DNA from: Rhodospirillales bacterium
Lineage (GTDB): Bacteria > Pseudomonadota > Alphaproteobacteria > Rhodospirillales > Casp-alpha2
Direction of reading: 5' to 3'
Assembly (NCBI GenBank): GCA_018664265.1
Contig: JABJOR010000529.1
Location: 1-5,571, forward strand
Length of the DNA: 5,571 nucleotides
A program made the translations under genes and the position numbers. The notes below the pieces were generated by a model. It worked only from the letters and a program-made list of their open reading frames with translations, did no database searches and was not told the origin of the DNA. Positions 1 through 5,095 of this stretch are shown piece by piece. Numbering within the stretch: position 1 is the first letter of the stretch; each line of letters opens with the position of its first letter.

Positions 1-46
1 ACTTTCGTTTCTTGACGGGAGGCGGTGATGGTTGAGAGGTTTCCAT
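1..46 (-). CDS. pssA: Probable CDP-diacylglycerol--serine O-phosphatidyltransferase, N-terminus only
   Basis: Only the first 15 codons are inside the window; they read METSQPSPPPVKKRK, a proline-rich then basic tail. That is too short for homology, so the call rests on position. The gene starts 5 bp after the psd stop on the same strand, and in alphaproteobacteria psd is commonly followed by pssA. PssA makes phosphatidylserine from CDP-diacylglycerol and serine, and Psd then decarboxylates it. A basic N-terminus before the first membrane helix suits a membrane phosphatidyltransferase. The ATG at 46-44 is the first in frame. No strong Shine-Dalgarno precedes it; the 5-bp gap is all C on the coding strand, and the nearest GAAGG lies about 15 nt upstream inside psd, so translational coupling is likely. 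The ORF is seen, the product is inferred. Confidence 0.55.
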   Translation of the reverse strand, partial: METSQPSPPPVKKRK

Positions 47-51
47 GGGGG

Positions 52-744
52 TTAGCTCGCACGGCCTTCACGCAGTGGCTCTGTTTTTTTAGCCTTCATA
101 TCTGCGATAATGGATTCACCTGCTGTCATGGTTTGACCTACAACAACCAGGGGCTTTATGCCTTTGGGCAGGTATACATCGACGCGACTGCCAAAACGGA
201 TCAGGCCAAAACGTTGTCCTGCTTCAACGGGTTGCCCTTCCTGAACTTGACAAACGATGCGGCGTGCAACAAGTCCGGCAATCTGTACAAAGGCTATATC
301 GTCACCAGAATCAGTTTCCAGTCTGTAGCTCTCGCGTTCATTGTGTTCACTGGCTTTATCCAGAGATGCATTGAGGAAACGGCCAGGACGGTAGGCTATA
401 CGACGAATAATACCATCTATGGGAACACGGTTCACATGGACGTTGAAAACATTCATGAAGACGCAAACCCGGTCACGTGCATCATCGCCCATATCCAGTT
501 CTGGCGGCGGCACAGCGGTATCAATCAGCTGCACCACACCATCCGCAGGCGTAATGATCAGTCCTTCACGCGTTGGCGTTACACGTTCCGGGTCGCGGAA
601 GAAATAAACACACCAGAGTGTTAGAACGACACCAATGAGACCAAACCATGTGTTTGCCCACCACATTAAATTGGCAGCAATGGCAAAAATAGCAATGAAG
701 GGCCAGCCAGCAGGATTAATTGGAACAAGAACAGATTTTAGCAT
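52..744 (-). CDS. psd: Phosphatidylserine decarboxylase proenzyme
   Basis: Decarboxylates phosphatidylserine to phosphatidylethanolamine at the inner membrane. The 230-residue protein fits the short PSD class common in alphaproteobacteria. Two hydrophobic segments (about 12-28 and 33-48) form the membrane anchor, followed by FRDPER at 49-54. Family catalytic residues are visible: Asp68 in TPADG, His103 in NVHVNR, and the Gly185-Ser186 self-cleavage site in [11 protein letters not shown]. Ser186 should become the pyruvoyl prosthetic group, leaving a beta chain of 185 residues and an alpha chain of about 45. The ATG at 744 is the first usable start. A GAAGG at 760-756 lies 11 nt upstream, a long spacing. 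The frame stays open further upstream but shows no ATG, GTG or TTG. The next gene begins 5 bp after the stop, so the two probably form an operon. Confidence 0.96.
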   Translation of the reverse strand: MLKSVLVPINPAGWPFIAIFAIAANLMWWANTWFGLIGVVLTLWCVYFFRDPERVTPTREGLIITPADGVVQLIDTAVPPPELDMGDDARDRVCVFMNVFNVHVNRVPIDGIIRRIAYRPGRFLNASLDKASEHNERESYRLETDSGDDIAFVQIAGLVARRIVCQVQEGQPVEAGQRFGLIRFGSRVDVYLPKGIKPLVVVGQTMTAGESIIADMKAKKTEPLREGRAS

Positions 745-786
745 GCCGAATGAGGCCTTCAGTGGTTGAATATAATCGATTTCGCG

Positions 787-814
787 ATGATACCTTCCCC
801 TGTTAATAACACAA
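787..814 (-). promoter_or_regulatory. Weak candidate promoter for psd
   Basis: On the minus strand TTGTGT (814-809) is followed after 16 nt by TATCAT (792-787). The -10 matches sigma-70 consensus at 5 of 6 bases, the -35 at only 3. A start near 780 would give a leader of about 35 nt before the psd ATG. The spacer between psd and the divergent gene must hold a promoter for each direction, but this match is weak. Confidence 0.25.
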
Positions 815-886
815 GTGAAGACGATGAATTGATTAATACGATTTTATTCGCTACGGTGTTTTTCTTGGTAGATTAATAGGCGTTTT

Positions 887-914
887 TTGCCTCTGAATTT
901 AAATTACAGATAAT
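887..914 (+). promoter_or_regulatory. Candidate promoter of the 939 gene
   Basis: TTGCCT (887-892) and GATAAT (909-914), separated by 16 nt, match sigma-70 consensus at 4 and 5 of 6 bases. Transcription would start near 921, leaving a leader of about 18 nt with the ribosome binding site just inside. The spacer includes the palindrome AATTTAAATT (896-905). The -35 overlaps a small AGGC/GCCT inverted repeat (878-892), a possible but unproven operator. Confidence 0.4.
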
Positions 915-927
915 TAAAAAATTTGAA

Positions 928-933
928 ACGAGG
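928..933 (+). promoter_or_regulatory. Ribosome binding site supporting a GTG start
   Basis: ACGAGG lies 5 nt before the GTG at 939. There is no in-frame ATG near this position, so this site decides the start of the 157-residue gene. Confidence 0.6.
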
Positions 934-938
934 TAACT

Positions 939-1412
939 GTGTCCACTGAGAATGTTGGCAAGAAGAACATCAAGGCGGAGAAGCTCAAGGAAGTTTTGAG
1001 TAATACAGGTCTTCTGGTTCATAAAGAGGGTTCCGGACATCTGGATTTTAACTTTACCTATCTTGGGTATCCTTTTGCTGTTCGTGCACAGTCGCGTGAT
1101 GATGTTACGACCATAGACATCAGAACTATTCTTGGAAATATGCCTTATTCAGCAGAGTCTTATAATTCGCGGGTTGCTGCAGCAAAAATTCTTTCCGCCA
1201 TTAATGCAAAGCTGGGTTTAAATATGGTTCTGACAAAAAATCAGAAGCTGATTCTAAGCAATGAAGTCACAAACGATAAACCTATTACTCCACACAATTT
1301 ACTAACGCTGGTGACAACAATGTTGTTACAGGCAAAGCCGTATCTCGATCTGTTATCAGAATACGTAAAACCGTCCGGTGAGATCATTGATCACCCGGAG
1401 CGTGTTATTTAA
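939..1412 (+). CDS. Uncharacterised protein, YbjN / type III chaperone-like fold suspected
   Basis: A 157-residue soluble protein starting at GTG behind ACGAGG. It has no signal peptide or membrane segment. After a lysine-rich start (residues 8-18) the pattern is: short helix (about 12-23), strand pairs around HLDFNF (34-39) and YPFAVRAQS (44-52), TTIDIRTILGNMP (57-69), a helix ending in an LSAINAKLGL stretch (85-94), strands MVLTKNQKLILSN (96-108), then a long C-terminal helix (about 117-143). This order, with small residues plus Asn before two hydrophobic strands, resembles YbjN-domain proteins and class I type III secretion chaperones. That is a fold impression, not a motif match, and no catalytic residues can be named. 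It is divergent from psd and convergent with the LysM gene, so it is probably a single transcription unit. Being coding is well supported; the role is unknown. Confidence 0.8.
   Translation: MSTENVGKKNIKAEKLKEVLSNTGLLVHKEGSGHLDFNFTYLGYPFAVRAQSRDDVTTIDIRTILGNMPYSAESYNSRVAAAKILSAINAKLGLNMVLTKNQKLILSNEVTNDKPITPHNLLTLVTTMLLQAKPYLDLLSEYVKPSGEIIDHPERVI
1375..1398 (-). terminator. Hairpin inside the 939 gene, possible terminator of the LysM gene
   Basis: CCGGTGA (1375-1381) pairs with TCACCCGG (1391-1398), 7 bp with one bulged base and a 9-nt loop. Read on the minus strand, the hairpin is followed after 4 nt by TTTT. It lies about 30-50 nt past the LysM gene stop and inside the last codons of the convergent gene. 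The 13-bp spacer between the two genes has no hairpin, so this may serve as terminator. The T-run is short and offset, and the sequence is also constrained by coding. Confidence 0.3.
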
Positions 1413-1425
1413 CAGATAGTTTTGA

Positions 1426-2532
1426 TTAATTGGACAGCGGCAGGCTGAATATCTGCCCCGGGTATATCAGGTCCGGGTTACCTATTTGGTCCTTATTTGC
1501 CACATAAATCACCGTATACTGCAACCCTTCACCATATGCCCGCCGCGCTATCCGCCACAAAGAATTACCCGGTTGTACGACATAGAAGGTGTCTGGATTA
1601 ATATCGGGTTTCATTTCATCGCGCATGAATGGCATGGTTATGCGTTCCAAGACTTCTCCCCTGTCGTCAACCTGATCGGCACGAAGCTCGTACTGTCCTG
1701 GCTTTACGCGCATTTCAGGCAGGATATACCACTGCCCGGTATCGGAAGTCCGGGATGTTCCGATGTAGGTATTGTCCAGGTACAGATTGACCATGGAATT
1801 GGCTTTTGCCGTACCAGTGATAGAGAATTCGCCATCATCGTTGTAATCAATAGCATCAATTGACAAAAGGCTTGTTGTTAGCTCACCCGGTTTTTGTAAA
1901 ACCTGTGTGGGGGTGTTGATCTCTTGTGACAGGGCTACGGCAAAGGACTGCGTATCATCCTGGCCGTCTCGTTCTGGTACATTTACAACGACATTTTGTT
2001 CAGACTTGATGACAAAACCGTTCGGGCTGGTTGCATGCAGAGTCAGGCCCTGAGTGCCTGGGAGCAGAGGCTTTGAGGGGACAAACACCCACTCACCATG
2101 TTTGTCGGCTTTGGCTGTTCCAAGTAACTGGTCATCCAAAAAGACTTTGATTGTCGAACCTGGTTCTGCCTGACCAGCAATAACAGCATGCCCGTCCGTT
2201 GTTATGCGAACCACATCAAAGGAAGGCTTTACGTGGACAGGAGCCTCTTGTTGTTGTTCTTCTTCTTCTTGTGTCTCAGTAATTTCCTGTTGAGGTTCAA
2301 CAACGATGCTCGATGACTGAGTTGATTGCTCTGATGAGCTTTCTGTAGTTTCGACTTCAGGGCTTTCAGTAATTATGTTTGTGGCCGTTTGTGTCGATTG
2401 TTGTTCGGTCGTCTCACTAACACGAGGCTCAATGACATCATCATCGCGAAGCATGAAATTTAATGCAATAGCAACCCCGACGATAACGCCACCGAGGATA
2501 GCCAGCACAAACGGATTTTTTAAATAATGCAT
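1426..2532 (-). CDS. Membrane-anchored envelope protein with two Ig-like repeats and a C-terminal LysM domain
   Basis: Numbered from the ATG at 2532 the protein has 368 residues. Residues 8-28 are a hydrophobic N-terminal anchor with a basic flank and no visible lipobox, so the rest should face the periplasm. Residues about 32-98 are a low-complexity linker rich in Glu, Gln, Ser and Thr. Two related beta-rich repeats follow (about 104-186 and 223-304). They share G-x-A then N/S-x-(V/I)-x-(V/L)-(Y/F)-L-D, an LGT/IGT turn, G-(E/Q)-W and PG-x-(Q/Y)-x-L, like bacterial Ig-like modules. Residues 315-366 form a LysM domain (YVVQPGNSLWRIARRAYG, then NPDLIYPGQ), which typically binds peptidoglycan. 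A role in cell-wall attachment or envelope organisation is inferred. The frame continues 8 codons to a TTG at 2556 and through a GTG at 2550; no start has an ideal Shine-Dalgarno. The ATG is preferred and the TTG form (376 residues) remains possible. Confidence 0.85.
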   Translation of the reverse strand: MHYLKNPFVLAILGGVIVGVAIALNFMLRDDDVIEPRVSETTEQQSTQTATNIITESPEVETTESSSEQSTQSSSIVVEPQQEITETQEEEEQQQEAPVHVKPSFDVVRITTDGHAVIAGQAEPGSTIKVFLDDQLLGTAKADKHGEWVFVPSKPLLPGTQGLTLHATSPNGFVIKSEQNVVVNVPERDGQDDTQSFAVALSQEINTPTQVLQKPGELTTSLLSIDAIDYNDDGEFSITGTAKANSMVNLYLDNTYIGTSRTSDTGQWYILPEMRVKPGQYELRADQVDDRGEVLERITMPFMRDEMKPDINPDTFYVVQPGNSLWRIARRAYGEGLQYTVIYVANKDQIGNPDLIYPGQIFSLPLSN

Positions 2533-2554
2533 TTCAATAATTCGCTTCACCCTC

Positions 2555-2594
2555 AAAAATCACATGAATCCCCCTCACCATAGAGGTGATTTTT
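2555..2594 (-). promoter_or_regulatory. Two-way inverted repeat in the LysM gene leader
   Basis: AAAAATCAC (2555-2563) and GTGATTTTT (2586-2594) are perfectly complementary with 22 bases between. Within that interval TCACC (2575-2579) pairs with GGTGA (2585-2589) over a 5-nt loop. Both stems use bases 2586-2589, so they exclude each other. On the minus strand this lies just upstream of the preferred ATG and covers the alternative TTG. A regulatory or terminating role is inferred. Confidence 0.35.
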
Positions 2595-2626
2595 TAATAT
2601 TTATTAACGACAGAGTAAGATGCGAA

Positions 2627-2663
2627 AGCCCTCACAGGCAACATGTCTTTGGGCTCCTGTGAG
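2627..2663. repeat. Inverted repeat with swapped blocks, two competing pairings
   Basis: CTCACAGG (2631-2638) and CCTGTGAG (2656-2663) form a perfect 8-bp stem with a 17-nt loop. AGCCC (2627-2631) also matches GGGCT (2651-2655) inside that loop. The blocks occur in crossed order, so the two stems would form a pseudoknot with zero-length connecting loops, or more plausibly compete. Orientation is unknown; on the minus strand it would sit in a long LysM gene leader. Confidence 0.5.
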
Positions 2664-2677
2664 AGGTGGGGGTAATA

Positions 2678-2705
2678 TTTCGAACCGAACTGCATTGTTT
2701 ACAAT
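2678..2705 (+). promoter_or_regulatory. Weak candidate promoter for the structured block
   Basis: TTTCGA (2678-2683), 16 nt, then TACAAT (2700-2705). The -10 matches at 5 of 6 bases and the -35 at 3 of 6. It overlaps the inverted repeat CATTGT-TT-ACAATG (2693-2706), which could be an operator. Transcription would start near 2712, immediately before the structured block. Confidence 0.25.
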
Positions 2706-2711
2706 GGGTTA

Positions 2712-2800
2712 CGTGAAAAAACGCCCGGATTGATGACGGCATCACAATACCTTCCGTTAAGGTGTTGTGTACTGTAATTGCTTCGCTAAGGGTTTTTTAT
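2712..2800 (+). ncRNA. Candidate structured RNA (small RNA or leader element), unidentified
   Basis: Four pairings can be read. (1) AAAAAAC..CC (2716-2725, one bulged G) with GGGTTTTTT (2790-2798) closes the block. (2) TGATG-ACGG-CATCA (2731-2744) is a 5-bp hairpin. (3) CACAATACCTT (2743-2753) with AAGGTGTTGTG (2759-2769) is an 11-bp hairpin with loop CCGTT. (4) Loop ACGG (2736-2739) is complementary to CCGT (2754-2757) in the second loop. The single irregular pair of hairpin 3 is U-G in plus-strand RNA but a C-A mismatch on the minus strand, which favours plus transcription. The block ends in a six-T run and follows a weak promoter. It matches no riboswitch or small RNA I recognise. It could be a free RNA or an attenuator-like leader of the LOG gene. 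Confidence 0.35.
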
Positions 2801-2836
2801 ATTTCCGAGCGTTTCGATTCGGCATCTTCAACGGTA

Positions 2837-2866
2837 TTGCCAACCAGAACAGGTGCACCTTATATA
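2837..2866 (+). promoter_or_regulatory. Candidate promoter of the LOG gene
   Basis: TTGCCA (2837-2842) and TATATA (2861-2866) are separated by 18 nt and match sigma-70 consensus at 5 and 4 of 6 bases. The expected start near 2873 gives a leader of about 38 nt to the ATG at 2911, or 17 nt to the one at 2890. This is the best promoter match in the window. Confidence 0.5.
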
Positions 2867-2869
2867 AGG
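2851..2869. promoter_or_regulatory. Two overlapping perfect palindromes, possible operator
   Basis: AGGTGCACCT (2851-2860) and CCTTATATAAGG (2858-2869) are both perfect palindromes and share CCT. The second covers the whole -10 element of the LOG promoter and the first fills part of its spacer. A repressor site is inferred; the TATA-like core of the second palindrome is partly explained by the -10 itself. Confidence 0.35.
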
Positions 2870-2910
2870 GCCATTAGAAACCTTGGAAAATGAAGCGGTA
2901 TATATACGAA

Positions 2911-3495
2911 ATGGATAAAATTTCTTCTCTGTGTGTGTTTTGTGGCTCTCGTGCTGGTGATGATCCTGCATACAGTGCCGTTGCCCGTGAATTGGGTGCC
3001 GAGATGGCAAAACGAAACATTCGACTTGTCTATGGTGCCGGAAACATAGGGCTGATGGGCACGCTGGCTGATGAAGTTCATAGCAATGGTGGTAAAATTA
3101 CTGGGATTATTCCGAAATTTCTTGATCGTCTTGAAGTGGGCCGTAAAGAGAGTGACGAGTTCATCGTCACAACATCCATGCATGATCGTAAAGCCAAAAT
3201 GTTTGAAGCATCTGATGCGTTTATTAGCCTTCCCGGTGGCTTGGGGACACTGGATGAGACTTTTGAAATCATGACGTGGCGCCAACTTGGACTTCATGAC
3301 AAGCCAATAATTATTCTTGATGTAAATGGATACTGGACTCCGTTATCAGAGTTGATTGAAACGACAATACAAAAAGGATTTGCTTCTGAATCAGCGAAGG
3401 ATTTGTTCTGTGTCGTTGATTCTGTTGATGGGGTTTTTGATGCCTTATCCAAGGCTGCTTCTTCCACTGAAAAGCCAAAGCTGGAGCGCCTGTAA
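2911..3495 (+). CDS. LOG / TIGR00730 family Rossmann-fold nucleotide hydrolase
   Basis: A 194-residue protein of the LOG family; characterised members are phosphoribohydrolases that release the base from nucleoside monophosphates, such as cytokinin riboside 5'-monophosphate, and some act on AMP. The fold starts at CVFCGSRAG (about 8-16), continues with the nucleotide loop GAGNIGLMG (42-50), then MHDRK (90-94) and the hallmark PGGLGTLDE (108-116). Arg93 and Glu116 correspond to family catalytic positions. The usual PGGxGTxxE motif is intact. The length is typical and it should be cytosolic. An ATG 7 codons upstream at 2890 would give 201 residues. I prefer 2911 because family members usually start a few residues before the CVFCGS strand, but neither start has a strong Shine-Dalgarno. 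It is about 130 bp before icd with no clear terminator between. The true substrate cannot be told from sequence; 'lysine decarboxylase' is an old misannotation of this family. Confidence 0.92.
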   Translation: MDKISSLCVFCGSRAGDDPAYSAVARELGAEMAKRNIRLVYGAGNIGLMGTLADEVHSNGGKITGIIPKFLDRLEVGRKESDEFIVTTSMHDRKAKMFEASDAFISLPGGLGTLDETFEIMTWRQLGLHDKPIIILDVNGYWTPLSELIETTIQKGFASESAKDLFCVVDSVDGVFDALSKAASSTEKPKLERL

Positions 3496-3614
3496 ACTTT
3501 ACGAATGTTGCGATACCGGTCCTGCGTGTCTTGCCTGTAGATAGGTTGAAGACTAATGTCCGGCTCATTAAGCCAGTGACTTAGACTGTGACAAGGCCGT
3601 TTATAGAATTTTAT

Positions 3615-3618
3615 GGAG
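3615..3618 (+). promoter_or_regulatory. Ribosome binding site that fixes the icd start
   Basis: GGAG lies 6 nt before the ATG at 3625. The upstream in-frame ATG at 3613 overlaps this site and has no Shine-Dalgarno of its own, so translation most likely starts at 3625, giving the MSKIKV N-terminus usual for the family. Confidence 0.7.
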
Positions 3619-3624
3619 AACACT

Positions 3625-4845
3625 ATGTCGAAGATCAAAGTTGTTAATCCTGTTGTCGAAGTTGACGGCGACGAGATGACACGAATCATTTGGGAATTCA
3701 TTAAGGAAAAATTGATACTGCCCTATCTCGATATTGATTTGAAATACTACGATCTGAGCGTACAAAAGCGTGATGAAACAGGGGATCAAATCACAATTGA
3801 TTCCGCCGAAGCGATCAAGAAATATGGTGTTGGTGTCAAGTGCGCGACAATTACCCCGACGCCGGCTCGTGTCGAAGAATTTGGACTAAAGGAGATGTGG
3901 CGTTCTCCCAACGGCACGATCCGTAATATCATTGGCGGCACAGTTTTCCGCCAACCAATTATCTGTAAAAACGTGCCTCGACTGGTCCCTGGCTGGACCC
4001 GTCCAATCGTTATTGGCCGCCATGCTTTTGGTGATCAATATCGCGCAACAGATTTCAAATTCCCCGGCGCAGGCAAACTGACACTGAAGTTCGAGCCGGA
4101 TGATGGTGGTAAAGTCATTGAGCGTGAAGTTTTTCAGGCGCCGGAAGCCGGTATTGCTATGGCGATGTATAATCTTGATGAATCCATTCGCGGATTTGCC
4201 CGTGCTTGTTTGAACTACGGCCTCGATCTGGGTTGGCCTGTGTTTTTCTCGCACAAGGATACGATCCTCAAGCAATATGATGGCCGTTTTGTCGAGCTGT
4301 TTCAGGAAATCTTTGATGCTGAATTTGCCGAAGCCTTCGCCGAGAAGGGCATTACCTATCAGGATCGCCTGATTGATGACATGGTGGCGTGTGCCATGAA
4401 ATGGGACGGCGGCTTTGTCTGGGCGTGCAAGAACTATGATGGCGATGTCCAGTCTGATACAGTTGCTCAAGGTTATGGCTCCCTTGGCATGATGGCATCT
4501 GTACTTATGACCCCTGATGGCAAAACCGTTGAAGCGGAAGCTGCCCACGGCACCGTGACCCGTCACTATCGCCAGCATCAGGAAGGCAAACAGACATCAA
4601 CCAATCCTATAGCTTCGATTTTTGCCTGGACACGTGGCCTTGCGGCGCGAGGCAAGTTTGATGAAACACCCGATGTTATCAAGTTTGCTGAAACCCTTGA
4701 AAAAGTTTGTATCAGCTCCGTTGAAAGTGGCTATATGACCAAAGATCTGGCTCTGTTGGTTGGCCCTGATCAAGGCTGGATGACAACAACCCAGTTTCTT
4801 GACAAGCTAGACGAAAATCTTCAAGCAGCCATGCAGAACTGGTGA
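3625..4845 (+). CDS. icd: NADP-dependent isocitrate dehydrogenase, eukaryote-like type II
   Basis: Oxidatively decarboxylates isocitrate to 2-oxoglutarate with NADP in the TCA cycle, in the cytosol as a homodimer. At 406 residues it is full length for the type II class shared by alphaproteobacteria and eukaryotes, and shorter in layout than the E. coli enzyme. Visible residues by family correspondence: isocitrate binding at Ser94, Asn96, Arg100, Arg109 and Arg132; catalytic Tyr139 in GDQYRATDF and Lys211 in SHKDT; metal-binding Asp251, Asp274 and Asp278, the last two within the NYDGDVQSD signature (270-278). The NADP site shows [10 protein letters not shown] (307-316) and [16 protein letters not shown] (324-339). 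The start at 3625 is set by GGAG; an ATG 4 codons earlier would give 410 residues. Only a poor promoter match is seen in the 3496-3624 spacer (TTGCCT 3531-3536, ACTAAT 3552-3557). The downstream zinc ribbon gene begins 10 bp after the stop and is likely co-transcribed. Confidence 0.98.
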   Translation: MSKIKVVNPVVEVDGDEMTRIIWEFIKEKLILPYLDIDLKYYDLSVQKRDETGDQITIDSAEAIKKYGVGVKCATITPTPARVEEFGLKEMWRSPNGTIRNIIGGTVFRQPIICKNVPRLVPGWTRPIVIGRHAFGDQYRATDFKFPGAGKLTLKFEPDDGGKVIEREVFQAPEAGIAMAMYNLDESIRGFARACLNYGLDLGWPVFFSHKDTILKQYDGRFVELFQEIFDAEFAEAFAEKGITYQDRLIDDMVACAMKWDGGFVWACKNYDGDVQSDTVAQGYGSLGMMASVLMTPDGKTVEAEAAHGTVTRHYRQHQEGKQTSTNPIASIFAWTRGLAARGKFDETPDVIKFAETLEKVCISSVESGYMTKDLALLVGPDQGWMTTTQFLDKLDENLQAAMQNW

Positions 4846-4855
4846 GGGAAATAAA

Positions 4856-5095
4856 ATGATTGTCTATAATCTTCAATGCCAAAAAGGTCATGTGTTCGAG
4901 GAATGGTTTTCCTCAAGCTCGGAATATGATGAAAAGTCCAAAAAGCGGAAACTCGCCTGCCCTGAATGCGGCAACAAGAAAGTTTCCAAGGCGATAATGG
5001 CTCCCAATGTAGCCAGCAGCGCTGGCAAGGCCCCTGATATGGGACCTTGCGGCCAACCTGTGTGCGGAACAGGGTGTCCCGCTATGGGTTCTTAA
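4856..5095 (+). CDS. Short DUF1178-like (FmdB-like) zinc ribbon protein
   Basis: A 79-residue protein whose first half matches the DUF1178 pattern: MIVYNLQC, KGHVFE, EWFSSSSEYD, then LACPECGN and IMAPNVA. Cys8 and His12 with Cys35 and Cys38 would form one zinc ribbon. The function of the family is unknown. Members I recall are longer, about 140-160 residues, with a conserved C-terminal half; here that half is missing. Instead there is a short Gly/Pro/Cys tail (about 58-79) with Cys65, Cys70 and Cys74, more like the ends of FmdB proteins. The gene has its own stop and no frame disruption is visible, so it looks intact. GAGGGA at 4844-4849 lies 6 nt before the ATG and overlaps the icd stop, so it is probably co-transcribed and coupled to icd. 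Its stop overlaps that of the convergent PiT gene. Confidence 0.82.
   Translation: MIVYNLQCQKGHVFEEWFSSSSEYDEKSKKRKLACPECGNKKVSKAIMAPNVASSAGKAPDMGPCGQPVCGTGCPAMGS

Larger units (their letters stand above)
2557..2889. other. Long non-coding spacer between divergent genes
   Basis: Between the LysM gene (minus) and the LOG gene (plus) no convincing coding frame, tRNA or mobile element is seen. The spacer holds several independent inverted repeats: the LysM leader repeat, the pair at 2631-2663, CATTGT/ACAATG at 2693-2706, the structured block at about 2712-2800, and the double palindrome at 2851-2869. This density is well above that of the other spacers in the window. It also contains TTTTTT at 2793-2798 after an AAGGG, and a good promoter for the LOG gene at 2837-2866. 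Confidence 0.7.

Noticed and set aside
25..624. Plus-strand open frame of 199 codons
   Set aside because: It is antisense to psd, whose catalytic motifs are all intact; the translation has no recognisable pattern.
1486..1863. Plus-strand open frame of 125 codons
   Set aside because: It lies fully antisense to the LysM domain and second Ig-like repeat and lacks a plausible ribosome binding site.
2597..2889. tRNA, SRP RNA, 6S RNA or a known riboswitch in the spacer
   Set aside because: No cloverleaf, no SRP GGAAGGAAGCA-like core, and no riboswitch core that I know could be read; 6S RNA cannot be excluded by eye but nothing specific supports it.
2860..3297. Minus-strand open frame of 145 codons
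   Set aside because: It is antisense to the LOG gene and covers its conserved motifs; no family resemblance.
3562..3574. GGCT-CATTA-AGCC as a terminator of the LOG gene
   Set aside because: The stem is only 4 bp and no T-run follows.
3613..3624. ATG at 3613 as the icd start
   Set aside because: It overlaps the GGAG that serves the ATG at 3625, and family members begin like MSKIKV.
3294..3701. Minus-strand open frame of 135 codons across the LOG-icd spacer
   Set aside because: It overlaps two well-supported genes on the other strand and shows no protein-like pattern.
3886..4578. Minus-strand open frame of 230 codons
   Set aside because: It is the antisense shadow of icd, whose full set of active-site residues is present.
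5057..5073. CCTGT/ACAGG hairpin as a terminator between the convergent genes
   Set aside because: It is a 5-bp stem within coding sequence and lacks a T-run on either strand.
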